A DNA stretch of 64,000 bases, taken from NCBI GenBank assembly GCA_029582155.1, contig CM055908.1, positions 20,375,406-20,439,405 of the forward strand, written 5' to 3'. Position 1 is the first letter of the stretch; each line of letters begins with the position of its first letter. The position numbers and the translations under genes are program-made. The notes below the pieces were generated by a model. That model searched no databases. It saw only the letters and a list, made by a program, of their open reading frames with translations, and was not told the DNA's origin. Below, piece by piece: positions 13,101 to 25,949 of this stretch. Source of the stretch: Panopea generosa (taxonomy: Eukaryota > Mollusca > Bivalvia > Adapedonta > Hiatellidae).

Positions 13101-16100
13101 TACATAGATAATAAGTGAGTACAGGGGTCAAACCATGATAAACCTGTACAATACATACATAGATAACAAGTGAGACCAGGGGTCAAATCATGATAAAACA
13201 CATACTAAGATAATAAGAGAGAACAGGGATCAAATCATGATAAACTTATACAATACACCCACAGATAATAATTGACACCTGATTAACTTATACAATACAT
13301 ACACATATAATAAGTGAGACCAGGGGTCAAAGCATGATAAACTTGTACAATACATACACAGATAATAAGTGAGACCAGGGGTCAAAGCATGATAAACTTG
13401 TACAATACATACACAGATAATAAGTGAGACCAGGGGTCAAAGCATGATAAACTTGTACAAAACATACACAGATAGTAAGTTAGAACAGGGGTCAAACCAT
13501 GATAAAATTATACAACACATACAAAGATAATAAGTGAGAACAGTGGTCAAACCATGATAAACTTGTACAATACATACATAGATAACAAGTTAGACCACGG
13601 GTCAAATCATGATAAACTTATACAATACATACACAGATAACAAGTGTGATCTGGGGTCAAATAATGATAAACTTATACAATACATACACATATAATAAGT
13701 GGGACCAGGGGTCAAATCATGATAAACTTATACAATACATACACATTTAATAAGTGAGAACAGGGGTCAAATCATGATAAACTTGTACAATACATACACA
13801 CATAATAAGTGACACCAGTTATCAAACCATGATAAACTTTTACAATACATACATAGATAATAAGTGCAAACAAGGGTCAAATAATGATAAACTTATACAA
13901 TACATACATAGATAATATGTAAGGCCAGGGGTCAAAGCATGATAAACTTGTACAATACATACACAGATAATAAGTGAGACCAGTGGTCAAAGCATGAAAA
14001 ACTTGTACAATACATACACAGATAATAAGTGAAACCAGGGATCATACAATACATACACAGATAATATGTAAGACCAGGGGTCAAAGCATGATAAACTTGT
14101 ACAATACATACACAGATAATAAGTGAGACCAGGGGTCAAAGCATGATAAACTTGTACAATACATACACAGATAATAAGTGAGACCAGGGGTCAAACCAAT
14201 AAAACTTATATAATACATACACAGATAATAAGTGAGATCTGGGAACAAACCATGATTAACCTATACAATACATACATAGACAATAAGTCAGACCAGGAAT
14301 CAAACCTTGATAGACAAGTACAATACATACACATATAATAAGTTAAACCAGGTGTCCAATCATGGTAATCTTATACAATACATACATAGATAATAATGAG
14401 ACTATGGGTCAAATCATAATAAACTTATACAATACATACACAAATAATAAGTGAGACCAGGCATTAATTCATGATAAACTTGTATAATACATACACATAT
14501 AATATGTGAGACCTGTGGTCAAATCATGATTAACAAATACAATACATACACAGATAATAATTGAGGCGTGATAAACTTGTTCATTACATACATAGATAAT
14601 TAGTGAGACCAGGATTCAAAGCATGATAAACTTGTACAAAACATACACAGATAATAAGTGAGACTAGGGGTCGTACCATGATAAACTTTAACAATACATA
14701 TATAGATGATAAGACAGACCAGGGATCAAACCATGATAAACCTATACAGTACATACATAGATAATAATTGAGACCAGGGATCAAATCATGATCAACTTAT
14801 AAAAAAAACATACATAGATATTAAGTTAAACAAGGGATCAAAATATGATAAAATTATACAATACATACATAGATAAAAACTGAGAACAGGTGTCAAATCA
14901 TGATGAACTTATAAAATACATACATAGATAATAAGAGAGGACAGGGGTCAAACAATGATCAACTTCTACAATACATATATAGATAACAAGTGAGATCAGG
15001 GGTCAAATCATGATAAAACACATACTAAGATAATAAGTGAGAACATGGATCAAATCGTGATAAACTTATACAATACATACATAGATAATACGTGAGACTA
15101 GGGTCAAATCATGATAAACTTATACAATACATACACAAATAATAAGTGACACCAGGGATCAAACCATAATATACTTGTATTATACATGCACAGATAATAC
15201 GTGAGACCTTGGGTCAAATCATGATAGACTGATATAATACATACACAGATAATAAGTGAGAACTGATTAGCTTGTACAATACATACACATATAATATGTG
15301 AGACCAGGGGTCAAACCATGATCAACTTGTACAATACATACACAGATAGTAAGTAAGAACAGGGGTCATAGCATGATAAAATTATACAACACATACATAG
15401 ATAATAAGTGAGAACAGGGGTCAAAGCATGATAAACTTGTACAATACATACACAGTTAACAAATGTGACCTGGGATCAATTCATGATAAACTTATACAAT
15501 ACATACACAGATAAAAAGTGGGACCAGGGGTCAAATTATGATAAGTTTATACAATACATACACATATACTAAGTGAGATTACGGTTCAAATCATGATAAA
15601 TTTATACAATATATACACATATAATAAGTAAGACCAGGGATCAAATCATGATAAACTTATACAATACATACATAGATAATATGTGAGAACAGGGGTCAAA
15701 TCATGATAAGCTTATACAATACATACATAGATAATATGTGAGAACAGGGGTCAAATCATGATAAGCTTATACAATACTTACATAGATAATAAACGAGACC
15801 AGGAGTCAAATCTTGATAACCTTAAACAATACATGCATAGATAATAAGTGAGACCAGGGATCAAATTATGATAAACTTATACAATACATACATAGATAAT
15901 ATGTGAGAACAGGGGTCAAATCATGATAAGCTTATACAATATATACATAGATAATATGTAAGAACAGGGGTCAAATCATGATAAACTTATACAATACATA
16001 CATAGATAATATGTGAGAACAGGGGTCAAATCATGATAAGCTTATACAATACTTACACAGATAATATGTGAGAACAGGGGTCAAATCATGATAACCTTAT

Positions 16101-17578
16101 ACAATAATTATATAGATAATAAACGAGACCAGGGGTCAAATCTTGATAAACTTATACAAAACATGCATAGATAATAAGTGAGTCCAGGGATCAAATCAAT
16201 ACATACAATACATACACAGATAACAAGTGAGACCTGGGATTAAATTATGATTAACTTATACAATACATACACAGATAATAAGTGAGACCAGGGATCAAAT
16301 CATGATAAAACACATACTAAGATAATAAGTGAGAACAAGGATCAAATCATGATAAACTTATACAATACATACATAGATAATACGTGAGACCAGGGTCAAA
16401 TCATGATAAACTTATACAATACATACACAAATAATAAGTGAGACCAGGGATCAAATCACGATATACTTGTATTATACATGCACAGATAATACGTGAGACC
16501 TTGGGTCAAATCATGATAAACTGATATAATACATACACAGATAATCATTGAGACCTGATTAACTTGTACAATACATACACATATAATAAGTTAGACCAGG
16601 GCTCAAAGCATGATAAACTTGTACAATACATACACTGATAGTAAGTTAGAACAGGGGTCATAGCATGATAAAATTATACAACACATACATAGATAATAAG
16701 TGAGAACAGGGGTCAAACCATGATAAACTTGTAAAATACATACACAGATAACAAATTTGACCTGGGGTCAAATCATCATAAAATTATACAATACATACAC
16801 AGATAATAAGTGAGACCAGGGATCAAATTATGATAAACTTATACAATACATACACAGATAATAAGTGAGATCAGGGATAAATCAAGATAAACTTATACAA
16901 TACATACACAGATAATAAGTGAGACCAGGGATCAAATCAAGATTAATTTATACAATACATACACAGATAATAAGTGAGTTCAGGGATCAAACCATGATAA
17001 ACTTATACAATACATACACAGATAATAAGTGAGACCAGGGAACAAACGATTATTGACTTATACAATACATACACAGATAATAAGTGAGACCAGGGATCAA
17101 ATCATGATAAACTTGTAAAATACATACACAGATAATAAGTGAGACCAGGGATCAAATCAAGATAAACTCATACAATACATACACTGATAATAAGTGAGAC
17201 CAGGGATCAAATCATGATAAACTTGTACAATACATACACAGATAATAAGTGAGACCAGGGATCAAATCATGATAAACTTATACAACACATACACAGATAA
17301 TAAGTGAGACCATGGATCAAATCATGTTAAACTTGTAAAATACATACACAGATAATAAGTGAGACCAGGGATCAAATTATGATAAACTTATACGATACAT
17401 ACACAGATAATAAGTGAGACCAGGGATCAAATCATGATAAATTTATACAATACATACACAGATAATAAGTGAGACCAGGGATCAAATTATGATAAACTTG
17501 TAAAATACATACACAGATAATAAGTGAGACCAGGGATCAAATCAAATAAACTTATACAATACATACACAGATAATAAG
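7198..17578. repeat. 55-bp satellite array, about 189 copies
   Basis: The monomer is close to GATAATAAGTGAGACCAGGG, ATCAAATCATGATAAACTTA, TACAATACATACACA (55 bp). Monomers vary in recurring ways: CCTGGG for CCAGGG, AAAGCATG for AAATCATG, TTGTAC for TTATAC, and a shortened variant reading AATTGAGACCTGATAAACAC. Short variants recur near 7,381, 8,637, 9,621, 10,377 and 11,466, each followed by the same series of variant monomers, so a higher-order unit of roughly 0.75-1.25 kb exists. From about 16,790 to 17,575 monomers are nearly uniform. The period is not a multiple of three and no long frame survives. This size and organisation fit classical satellite DNA; whether it is centromeric, heterochromatic or element-derived cannot be told from the sequence. 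Confidence 0.97.
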
Positions 17579-17874
17579 GGCGCAATAAACCCCAATCTTT
17601 ATAGTCGTCATATCATAATACGGACAATGTTTATAAAGCTATCCTCTCGACGCAGACTTCATATCATAATACATAAAATGTTAATAAAGGTATCCTCTCG
17701 AGGCAGAGGTCATATCATAGTACGGAAAAGGTTAATAAAGTTATCCTCTCGAGGCAGAGGTCATATCATAATACGGACAATGTTAATAAAGTTATCCTCT
17801 CGAGGCAGACGTCATATCATAATACGGACAATGTTAATAAAGTTATCCTCTCGAGGTAGACGTCATATCATAAT

Positions 17875-18995
17875 ACACAAAATGTTAATAAAGTTATCCT
17901 GTCGGGGCAGACGTCATATCATAATACGGACAATGTTAATAAAGGTATCCTCTCGAGGCAGACGTCATATCATAATACACAAAATGTTAATAAAGTTATC
18001 CTCTCGAGGTAGACGTCATATCATAATACGGACAATGTTAATAAAGTTATCCTCTCGAGGCAGACGTCATATCATAATACGGACAATGTTAATAAAGTTA
18101 TCCTCTCGAGGTAGACGTCATATCATAATACACAAAATGTTAATAAAGTTATCCTGTCGGGGCAGACGTCATATCATAATACGGACAATGTTAATAAAGG
18201 TATCCTCTCGAGGCAGACGTCATATCATAATACACAAAATGTTAATAAAGTTATCCTCTCGAGGTAGACGTCATATCATAATACGGATAATGTTAATAAA
18301 GCTATCCTCTCGAGGCAGACGTCATATCATAATACGGACAATGTTAATAAAGCTATCCTCTCGAGGCAGACGTCATATCATAATACGGACAATGTTAATA
18401 AAGCTATCTTCTCGAGGCAGACGTCATATCATAATACGGACAATGTTAATAAAGCTATCCTCTCGAGGTAGACGTCATATCATAATACGGACAATGTTAA
18501 TAAAGCTATCCTCTCGAGGTAGACGTCATATCATAATACGGACAATGTAAATAAAGCTATCCTCTCGAGGTAGACGTCATATCATAATACATAAAATGTA
18601 AATAAAGGTATCCTCTCGAGGCCGACGTCATATCATAATACACAAAATGTTAATAAAGTTATCCTCTAGAGGTAGACGTCATATCATAATACACAAAATG
18701 TTAATAAAGCTATCCTCTCGAGGCAGACGTCATATCATAATACGGACAATGTTAATAATGGTATCCTCTTGTGCAGACGTCATATCATAATACACAAAAT
18801 ATCAATAAAGCTATCCTCTCGAGGCAGACGTCATATCGTAATACTCAAAATGTAAATAAAGCTATCCTCTCGAGGCAGACGTCATATAGTAATACTCAAA
18901 ATGTAAATAAAGCTATCCTCTCGAGGCAGACGTCATATCGTAATACTCAAAATGTAAATAAAGCTATCCTCTCGAGGTAGACGTCATATCATAAT
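17875..18995. repeat. First copy of a 1,121-bp higher-order duplication
   Basis: Landmarks within the 51-bp array repeat at a constant offset of 1,121 bp: the variant TTATCCTGTCGGGG occurs near 17,890 and 18,145 and again near 19,011 and 19,266. The truncated unit GTATCCTCTTGTGCAGACG is at 18,761 and 19,882. Spot comparison of 18,421-18,560 with 19,542-19,681 shows no difference. The offset is 22 monomers minus one base, because one unit is short. The natural explanation is one recent unequal exchange; an assembly duplication is the alternative. Confidence 0.9.
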
Positions 18996-20116
18996 ACACA
19001 AAATGTTAATAAAGTTATCCTGTCGGGGCAGACGTCATATCATAATACGGACAATGTTAATAAAGGTATCCTCTCGAGGCAGACGTCATATCATAATACA
19101 CAAAATGTTAATAAAGTTATCCTCTCGAGGTAGACGTCATATCATAATACGGACAATGTTAATAAAGTTATCCTCTCGAGGCAGACGTCATATCATAATA
19201 CGGACAATGTTAATAAAGTTATCCTCTCGAGGTAGACGTCATATCATAATACACAAAATGTTAATAAAGTTATCCTGTCGGGGCAGACGTCATATCATAA
19301 TACGGACAATGTTAATAAAGGTATCCTCTCGAGGCAGACGTCATATCATAATACACAAAATGTTAATAAAGTTATCCTCTCGAGGTAGACGTCATATCAT
19401 AATACGGATAATGTTAATAAAGCTATCCTCTCGAGGCAGACGTCATATCATAATACGGACAATGTTAATAAAGCTATCCTCTCGAGGCAGACGTCATATC
19501 ATAATACGGACAATGTTAATAAAGCTATCTTCTCGAGGCAGACGTCATATCATAATACGGACAATGTTAATAAAGCTATCCTCTCGAGGTAGACGTCATA
19601 TCATAATACGGACAATGTTAATAAAGCTATCCTCTCGAGGTAGACGTCATATCATAATACGGACAATGTAAATAAAGCTATCCTCTCGAGGTAGACGTCA
19701 TATCATAATACATAAAATGTAAATAAAGGTATCCTCTCGAGGCCGACGTCATATCATAATACACAAAATGTTAATAAAGTTATCCTCTAGAGGTAGACGT
19801 CATATCATAATACACAAAATGTTAATAAAGCTATCCTCTCGAGGCAGACGTCATATCATAATACGGACAATGTTAATAATGGTATCCTCTTGTGCAGACG
19901 TCATATCATAATACACAAAATATCAATAAAGCTATCCTCTCGAGGCAGACGTCATATCGTAATACTCAAAATGTAAATAAAGCTATCCTCTCGAGGCAGA
20001 CGTCATATAGTAATACTCAAAATGTAAATAAAGCTATCCTCTCGAGGCAGACGTCATATCGTAATACTCAAAATGTAAATAAAGCTATCCTCTCGAGGCA
20101 GACGTCATATCGTAAT
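18996..20116. repeat. Second copy of the 1,121-bp duplication
   Basis: Near-identical to the block just upstream. After about 20,090 the monomers become more diverged and the array decays to its right edge at about 20,253, ending in units with CTCGTGAGGC and CTCGCCTGGC in place of CTCTCGAGGC. Older monomers at the edge and uniform ones inside is the usual pattern for arrays homogenised by unequal exchange. Confidence 0.9.
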
Positions 20117-20253
20117 ACTCAAAATGTAAATAAAGCTATTCTCGTGAGGCAAACGTCATATCATAATACACAAAATGTTAATAAAGTAATCCTCGCCTGG
20201 CAGTCGTCATATCATAATACGGACAATGGTAATAAAGCTATCTTGCCAGACAG

Positions 20254-20903
20254 ACTGAAGTTAGTTTGATATTCGTTTTTTGATAACCGATATTCATTAT
20301 GAATCTAACTTTTACCCTTTAAATATCAAACGGCGAAACAGGAATATTAAAGAAATTTCTTACTGCTTCCTCCCGAAACTATTCTTTTAAAAATATGCAC
20401 ATGCACATATATGTTTTTCAAAAGACATACATGATAACGTGCAGTTTGTTTATCAGTTATTTGAATTATTATATTCTATATATAGACATAAACAAATATG
20501 TTACCGAGGTTAACAACACATACGCTTAAATGTTTAAATAAGACGCCAAGCAAATCCTATGTTACCATACGCCAGTGCCGCTCAGTCGTCCACAGTTTAA
20601 CAGATATGACATATGTATCGCTAGTAACACGTTCTATCGTGCAAATGTCTAATAAATCTTCACATTATTTGCATACAGAGTGACTACAAAAACAGAGTAC
20701 TCTAAAACGTTGAACACGGCAGGCTATAATCACTTACATAATTTGACGTGTTCAAACTACCCATTATTAATAAAGTTAGAGGCAAGCTGATACATTGGTT
20801 TCAGTCATAATTATTGAAGAAGCGCGCTAGAGATAAAAAAAGTGTTTAATAAATGTTTTCGTGGAAATTATTAACAGGATATAATAGTATTGACATGCTC
20901 GAC
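20254..20903. other. Spacer between 51-bp and 37-bp satellites
   Basis: About 650 bp of unique-looking A+T-rich sequence with no gene or known element recognised. It contains one 61-codon open frame without features. It is the only non-satellite interval between 7.2 and 23.4 kb. Confidence 0.5.
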
Positions 20904-23425
20904 CAACAGGAGGTGTAGCGTTCAAAGGACACAACTAAAACAACAGGAAACGTAGTGTTCAAAGGACACAACTAACACAACAGGAGACGTAATCTTCAAA
21001 CGACACAACTACCACAACAGCAGACAAGTTGTTCAAAGGACAAAACTACCACAGCAGGAGACGTAGTGTTCAAAGGACACAACTTCCACAATAGGAAACG
21101 CAGTGTTCAAAGAACACAACTAGCACATCAATAGTAGCAATGTTCAAAGGACAAAACTACCGCAACAGGAGAAATAGTTATCAAAGGACATAACTTCCAC
21201 AACAGGAGACGCAGTGTTCAAATGACACAACTTCCACAACAATAAACGCAATGTTCAAAGGAGAAAACTACCACAACAGGAGACGCAATGTTCAAAGGAC
21301 AAAACTACCACAACAGGAGACGTAGTGTTCAAAAAACAAAACTACTACATCAGGAGACGCAGTGTTCAAAGAACAAAACTACCATATCAGGAGACGTAAT
21401 GTTCAAAGAACAAAACTAACACAACATGAGACGCAGTGTTCAAAGGACACAACTTCCACAACAGGACACGTAGTGTTCAAATGACAAAACTACCACAACA
21501 GGAGACGTAGTGTTCAAAGGACAAAACTACCACAACAGGAGACGCAGTGTTCAAAGAACAAAACTAACACAACATGAGACGTAGTGTTCAAATGACACAA
21601 CTGTCACAACAGTACACGCAGTGTTTAAAGGAAACAGCTACCACATCAGGAGACGTAGTGTTCTAAAGACACAACTAGCACAACAGGAGACGCAGTGTTC
21701 AAAGATCACAATTAGCACAACAGGAGATGCAGTGTTCAAAGGACACAACTACCACAACAGGAGACGCAGTGTTCAAAGGACACTACTAGCACAACAGGAG
21801 ACGTAGCATTCAACGGACACAACTGAAACAACTGGAGGCGAAGTGCTCAAAGGACACAAGTAGCAAAACAGGAGATGTAGTGTTCAAAGGACACAACTTC
21901 CAAAACAATAGACGCAGTGTTAAAGAACAAAACTACCACAACAGGAGACGCAGTGTTCAAAGTACTGAACTACCACATCAGGAGACGTAGTGTTCAAAGA
22001 ATAAAACTAACATAACAAGAGACGCAGTGTCCCATGGACACAACAAGCACAACAGGAGACACAGTGTTCAAAGGACACAACTAGCACAACAGGAAACGCA
22101 GTGTTCAAAGGACACAACTACCACAACAAGATACGTAGTCTTCAAAGGACACAACTAACACAACAGGAAATGTAGAATTCAAAGGACACAACAAGGACAA
22201 CAGGAGATGCAGTGTTCAAAGGATACAACTAGCACAACAGGAGAGGCAGTGTTCAAAGGAAACAGCTACCACAACAGGAGACGTAGTACTCATAGGACAC
22301 AACGAAAACAACAAGAGACGCAGTGTTCAAAGGGCACAGCGACCACAACAGAAGACGTAGTATTTAAAGGTCACAACTAACACAACAGGAGACGCAGTGT
22401 TTGAAGGACACAGGTACCACAACAGGTGAGGCAGTGTTCAAAGGACACAGCTACCACAACAGGAGACGCAGTGTTCAAAGAACACACTTACCACAACAGG
22501 AGACGCAGTTTTCAAAGGACACAGCTACAGCAATAGTAGGCGTAGTGTTCAAAGGACACAGCTACCACAACAGGAGTCATAGTATTCAAAGGACACAACT
22601 AACACAACAGGAGACGTAGTGTTCAAAGGACACAGCTACCACAACCGGAAACGCAGTGTTCAAAGGACACAACTACCAAAATAGTAGGCGTAGTGTTCAA
22701 AGGACACATCTTCCACAACAGGAGATGTAGAATTCAAAGGACACAGCTACCATAACAGGAGACATAGTATTCAAAGGACACAATAACCACAACAAGAGAC
22801 GCAGTTTTCAAAGGACACAGCTACCACAATAATAGGCGTAGTGTTCAAAGGACACAATTACCACAACAGGAGACGCAGTTTTCAAAGGATACAACTACCA
22901 CAACAGGAGACGTAGTATTCAAAGGACACAATTACCACAACAGGAGACGCAGTGTTCAAATGACACAGCTACCAAAACAGGAGACGCAGTGTTCAAAGGA
23001 CACAATTACCACAACAGGAGACGTAGTGTTCAAAGGACACAGCTACCATAACAGGAGCCGTAGTATTCAAAGGATACAACTAACACAACAAGAGACGTAG
23101 TGTTCAAAGGACATATTACCACAACAGGAGACGCAGTGTTCAAAGGACAAAACTACCACAATAGTAGGCGTAGTGTTCAAAGGACACAGCTACTACAACA
23201 GGAGACGTAGTGTTCAAAGGGCACAACCACCACAACAGGAGACACAGTGTTCAAAGGGCACAACCACCACAACAGGAGACACAGTGTTTAAAGGGCACAA
23301 CTAACACAGCAGGAGACGTAGTATTCAAAAGACACAATTACCACAACAGGAAATTGTAACATTCAAACGACACAGCCACCACAATATAAGACATGACATT
23401 CAAAGGACACCATCCCCACAACAAA
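20904..23425. repeat. 37-bp satellite array, about 68 copies
   Basis: The monomer is close to AGGAGACGCAGTGTTCAAAG followed by GACACAACTACCACAAC (37 bp). Common variants are GTAG for GCAG, ACAAAACTA for ACACAACTA, and CACAGCTACC. The plus strand is A-rich and T-poor. Monomers are moderately diverged throughout and I could not see a clear higher-order unit. The right end decays into CACCATCCCCACAACAAACAAC. The period is not a multiple of three. Isolated sequences like this monomer occur elsewhere in the window (near 1.42, 47.70 and 61.01 kb). Confidence 0.96.
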
Positions 23426-24150
23426 CAACATTGTAAATAGTATCCTCTATTAAATCATTGATAATCAGTCTGTTTATGTTCCGGACTGCATCTGATACAA
23501 ACTTTATTATTTCATATCTACTAAACCAGATTTAAGTATTTTAAGTACTTTGATTTATTTCATCTTGAGTACTGTCTTACTGTCGTTTCAAGCACACTTC
23601 TAACTTAGAGGGGCTTACTTAGAAAGCGATATGGAGAAAAGGTTTAAAATAGCTTTTACCAGATTTAGATTATGTTCCAATAATCTCGCCATAGAAAATA
23701 TTCAAAGAAATGAAAGGATATGTCATTTTGTAACATGAATTTTATTTAAAATGAACATCTCTTCTTACTTATGTGTCCCTTCTATAAAGAATTAAGAAAA
23801 AAATATTTTAAACTTTACTACTGCCGATGGCCAAACTTAAACAAATTCGATATGTTAATGAAAACTATAGCAAAACTTACTGTTCTTAACTTAGCGAAAT
23901 TATTTATTTTGCTTTCAGATTAAGAAACATAACCTTATGTATAGATTTGAAAAAAATCAAACAAATTGTGTGCTTCTTGGTAAATCTGATTTAGGTTGAT
24001 GTTATAGGTATAACTAATGATAGGTTTAATTGTTAATGTTCTCACTATATACATATTTTCATGTTAATTGTTTAGGTTATAAACATGTTGTGAGTTTAAT
24101 TGGTGAATTACGATATTTGTGTTTGTATACGACGTTTATATATACGAGCA
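23426..24150. other. AT-rich sequence right of the 37-bp satellite
   Basis: No gene, tRNA-like box or repeat seen. A+T-rich with frequent stops in all frames. Confidence 0.5.
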
Positions 24151-24162
24151 TATATTTCATTT

Positions 24163-24353
24163 GACTTTTGTAGACATGTGACAGATGCATTTTGTGCGGT
24201 TTGGTGCAACTGTTTCCACCTCTGTCACTTGTATTTAAGAGTTGCAGCCTAATATGTTTTCCTTCGACTTTTGTAGACATGTGACAGATGCATTTTGTGC
24301 AGTCTGGTGCAACTGTTTCCACCTCTGTCAGTTTTATTTAAGAGTTGCCGCCT
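24163..24353. repeat. Two-copy tandem duplication, 103-bp offset
   Basis: A segment of about 88 bp that begins GACTTTTGTAGACATGTGAC and ends near GAGTTGCAGCCT (24,163-24,250) is repeated at 24,266-24,353 with a handful of differences, separated by 15 bp. Each copy contains the same GTGCAACTGTTTCCACCTC core. It lies about 280 bp left of a SINE and a MITE-like element. No function is evident; a local replication-slippage or exchange event is the likely origin. Confidence 0.9.
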
Positions 24354-24629
24354 AAAAGGTAATAGTATACGGTAATGTCGGCAACCTTTGAGACTGGTTA
24401 CGATTCGTTCCCTCTTGTCGTGCAAACATTTCATACATCGTAAAATTTGTCGTCAAAGGAAAACGACTTCAAGGACTAAGAGCTGGGAAATGCTGTAAAT
24501 AATACATAGCTTTCCGATATAATGAGGAAATAACCACAACACTGTTATTTAAGTTATACCAGGAATGGTTAGCTATACAAAATATGGAAAAGCTTACACT
24601 GCATGTGTATGATATTTACATCGTTGAAG

Positions 24630-24778
24630 ACATCTAGAAACAACGTCCTTCTGTAATTCATTGGCAAACTTTCTTATATAAAGTTTTCAGACCGAGCATG
24701 GCTCAAACCCATGACTTCAACGATGAGGGGAAAGTAGTCACGACAGCGCCGAACATAACTCGGCCACGGAGGTCCACA
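24630..24778 (-). repeat. Diverged tRNA-derived SINE, Nin-DC/RUDI-like
   Basis: Read on the minus strand, it starts GACCTCCGTGGCCGAGTTAT, which holds an A box (TGGCCGAGT) of the tRNA-Leu/Ser type with a long variable region, and then GGGTTTGAGCC as a B box. The next bases (gaaaactttatataagaaagtt) match the body of the better-preserved copy at 51,704-51,964, including a degenerate stretch equivalent to its GGACGGTGGTTCTA. The 3' part is missing or too diverged. The family assignment follows from known bivalve SINE heads; the truncation is what I see. Confidence 0.65.
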
Positions 24779-24849
24779 CACGTGTATATTTATCAATCTT
24801 TGAATATTAAATGTTTTTATTATAATTTGCATAGAGAGATTAATGAGAG

Positions 24850-25218
24850 ACACGTAAAGTTGTGCCCGTTTTTGTTACGATAGAACGATTCCTGCACTTC
24901 CTGTCCTTTGTAATTTGGTTTGAAATATTTTCAAAATGGTTCATTGTGAATGAGAATTCTTATACTGCAATATAACTGGTGTTAAAAAGTGACTTTTATA
25001 GGATTTTAAAAGCATGTATTTATGAGTATTTAAGGACTTTTTCTTAAAAAAATCTTAGGGTGTAACTGCACTGTCTTTAAAAAGAGCAAGCTTGTTAACC
25101 TACCAGTCATTGAGCGATTTTATGTCGGGATACATTCCTGTGTTGAAAAAATGCTTTAAAAAATTATATTTTTAACGTAGAAATCCGGTACCTTATTTTG
25201 TATAAAACAAAGAACAAA
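24850..25218 (-). mobile_element. MITE-like element, inverted copy
   Basis: This interval is the reverse-oriented relative of the element at 34,099-34,531. Shared landmarks in order are AGTTGT with a downstream pyrimidine-rich start, TTTGAAATATTTTCAAAATG, GGTTCAT, ACTGGTGTTAAAAA, ATTTATGA, AATCTTAGGGTGTAACTGCA and AACCTACCAG. The ends have lost a recognisable terminal inverted repeat. No coding capacity is present. It is a non-autonomous DNA-transposon-like copy, older than its relative judging by divergence. Confidence 0.7.
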
Positions 25219-25940
25219 CAAAATTCGATTGAACCCTAAATGTTACATTTTCAAATTTCACGGTATGTTTGTACTACTATGTTATTTGCTCAGTTTGACG
25301 CCACTGGATTCATTATGCTCCTTAGTCTGCGAACCGTATTCTGGCTTCCTCTATTCATTTGCCTCTTGTGTGTCCTTTCTATTTTATATCACTCCTAAAT
25401 CGTTTTATAATGTACACTACATTTTTTATTATTTGGTGGCGATGACATGTACTTGCTTTGCTGTTTCTAAAATAAGAAACAGGTAGGGATTACTTCAGCT
25501 GTTTTGAATATGAGAATGTGACAGATTCAGGTGATTAATTTTATCATCGTATTCTGACTGACTAATCGATAGCAAGACGGTGGAACATTTTCCCCGCTAT
25601 AAATACAAACAAAAAATACGTTCTATTCAAGTGGAGGTTGAAGAGTCGGCAATAATATAGCAATGTATGAGCGATGCAATGGAATGACTGCCCTTATATA
25701 CCCTGATACCTTGATTACGACGAAATTAATATTAGCGGCAGATATGCACTCGAACCAAAATATATACACCAGGTAAAAGTACTCCGATTTTAAATGGTAA
25801 TGCTTCTTTTCATTTTCAATATAAATATTTCATTTTTTAGTGTGTTCTCCGATGATCAATTAGTGTTATATATAAATGAATATTATTTAATCTCACTCAT
25901 TGAATGATTAAACCCGCGAAATCCCAAAAGTGTTTTTTCC
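25219..25940. other. AT-rich sequence with no supported gene
   Basis: It holds an 85-codon plus-strand open frame (25,229-25,486) rich in F, Y, L and C that could encode membrane-like segments by composition alone; T-rich DNA gives this result by chance. No splice context or known domain supports it. Confidence 0.4.
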
Positions 25941-25949
25941 TGAAAAGAA

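Larger units (their letters stand above)
17604..20253. repeat. 51-bp satellite array, about 52 copies
   Basis: The monomer is close to TCATATCATAATACGGACAA, TGTTAATAAAGCTATCCTCT, CGAGGCAGACG (51 bp). It starts about 25 bp after the last 55-bp monomer, so two unrelated satellites abut. Each unit carries the palindromes CTCGAG and GACGTC, with variants, and the hexamer AATAAA on the plus strand. A block of about 1,121 bp (near 17,875-18,995) is repeated almost without change at 18,996-20,116. Open frames of 307 and 222 codons with a 17-residue period (MLIKLSSRGRRHIIIRT) result from the period being a multiple of three. No signal, start context or neighbouring exon supports translation. Confidence 0.96.

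Noticed and set aside
17627-20269. Arginine-rich repeat proteins of 307, 222 and 125 residues in the 51-bp array
   Set aside because: A stop-free 51-bp monomer (17 codons) gives long frames automatically. The frames switch at unit-length changes, no signal peptide or known repeat family is visible, and no exon context is present.
25229-25486. 85-codon frame with membrane-like composition
   Set aside because: T-rich DNA read in this frame yields F, L, Y and C by chance; there are no splice sites, domain or neighbouring exon.
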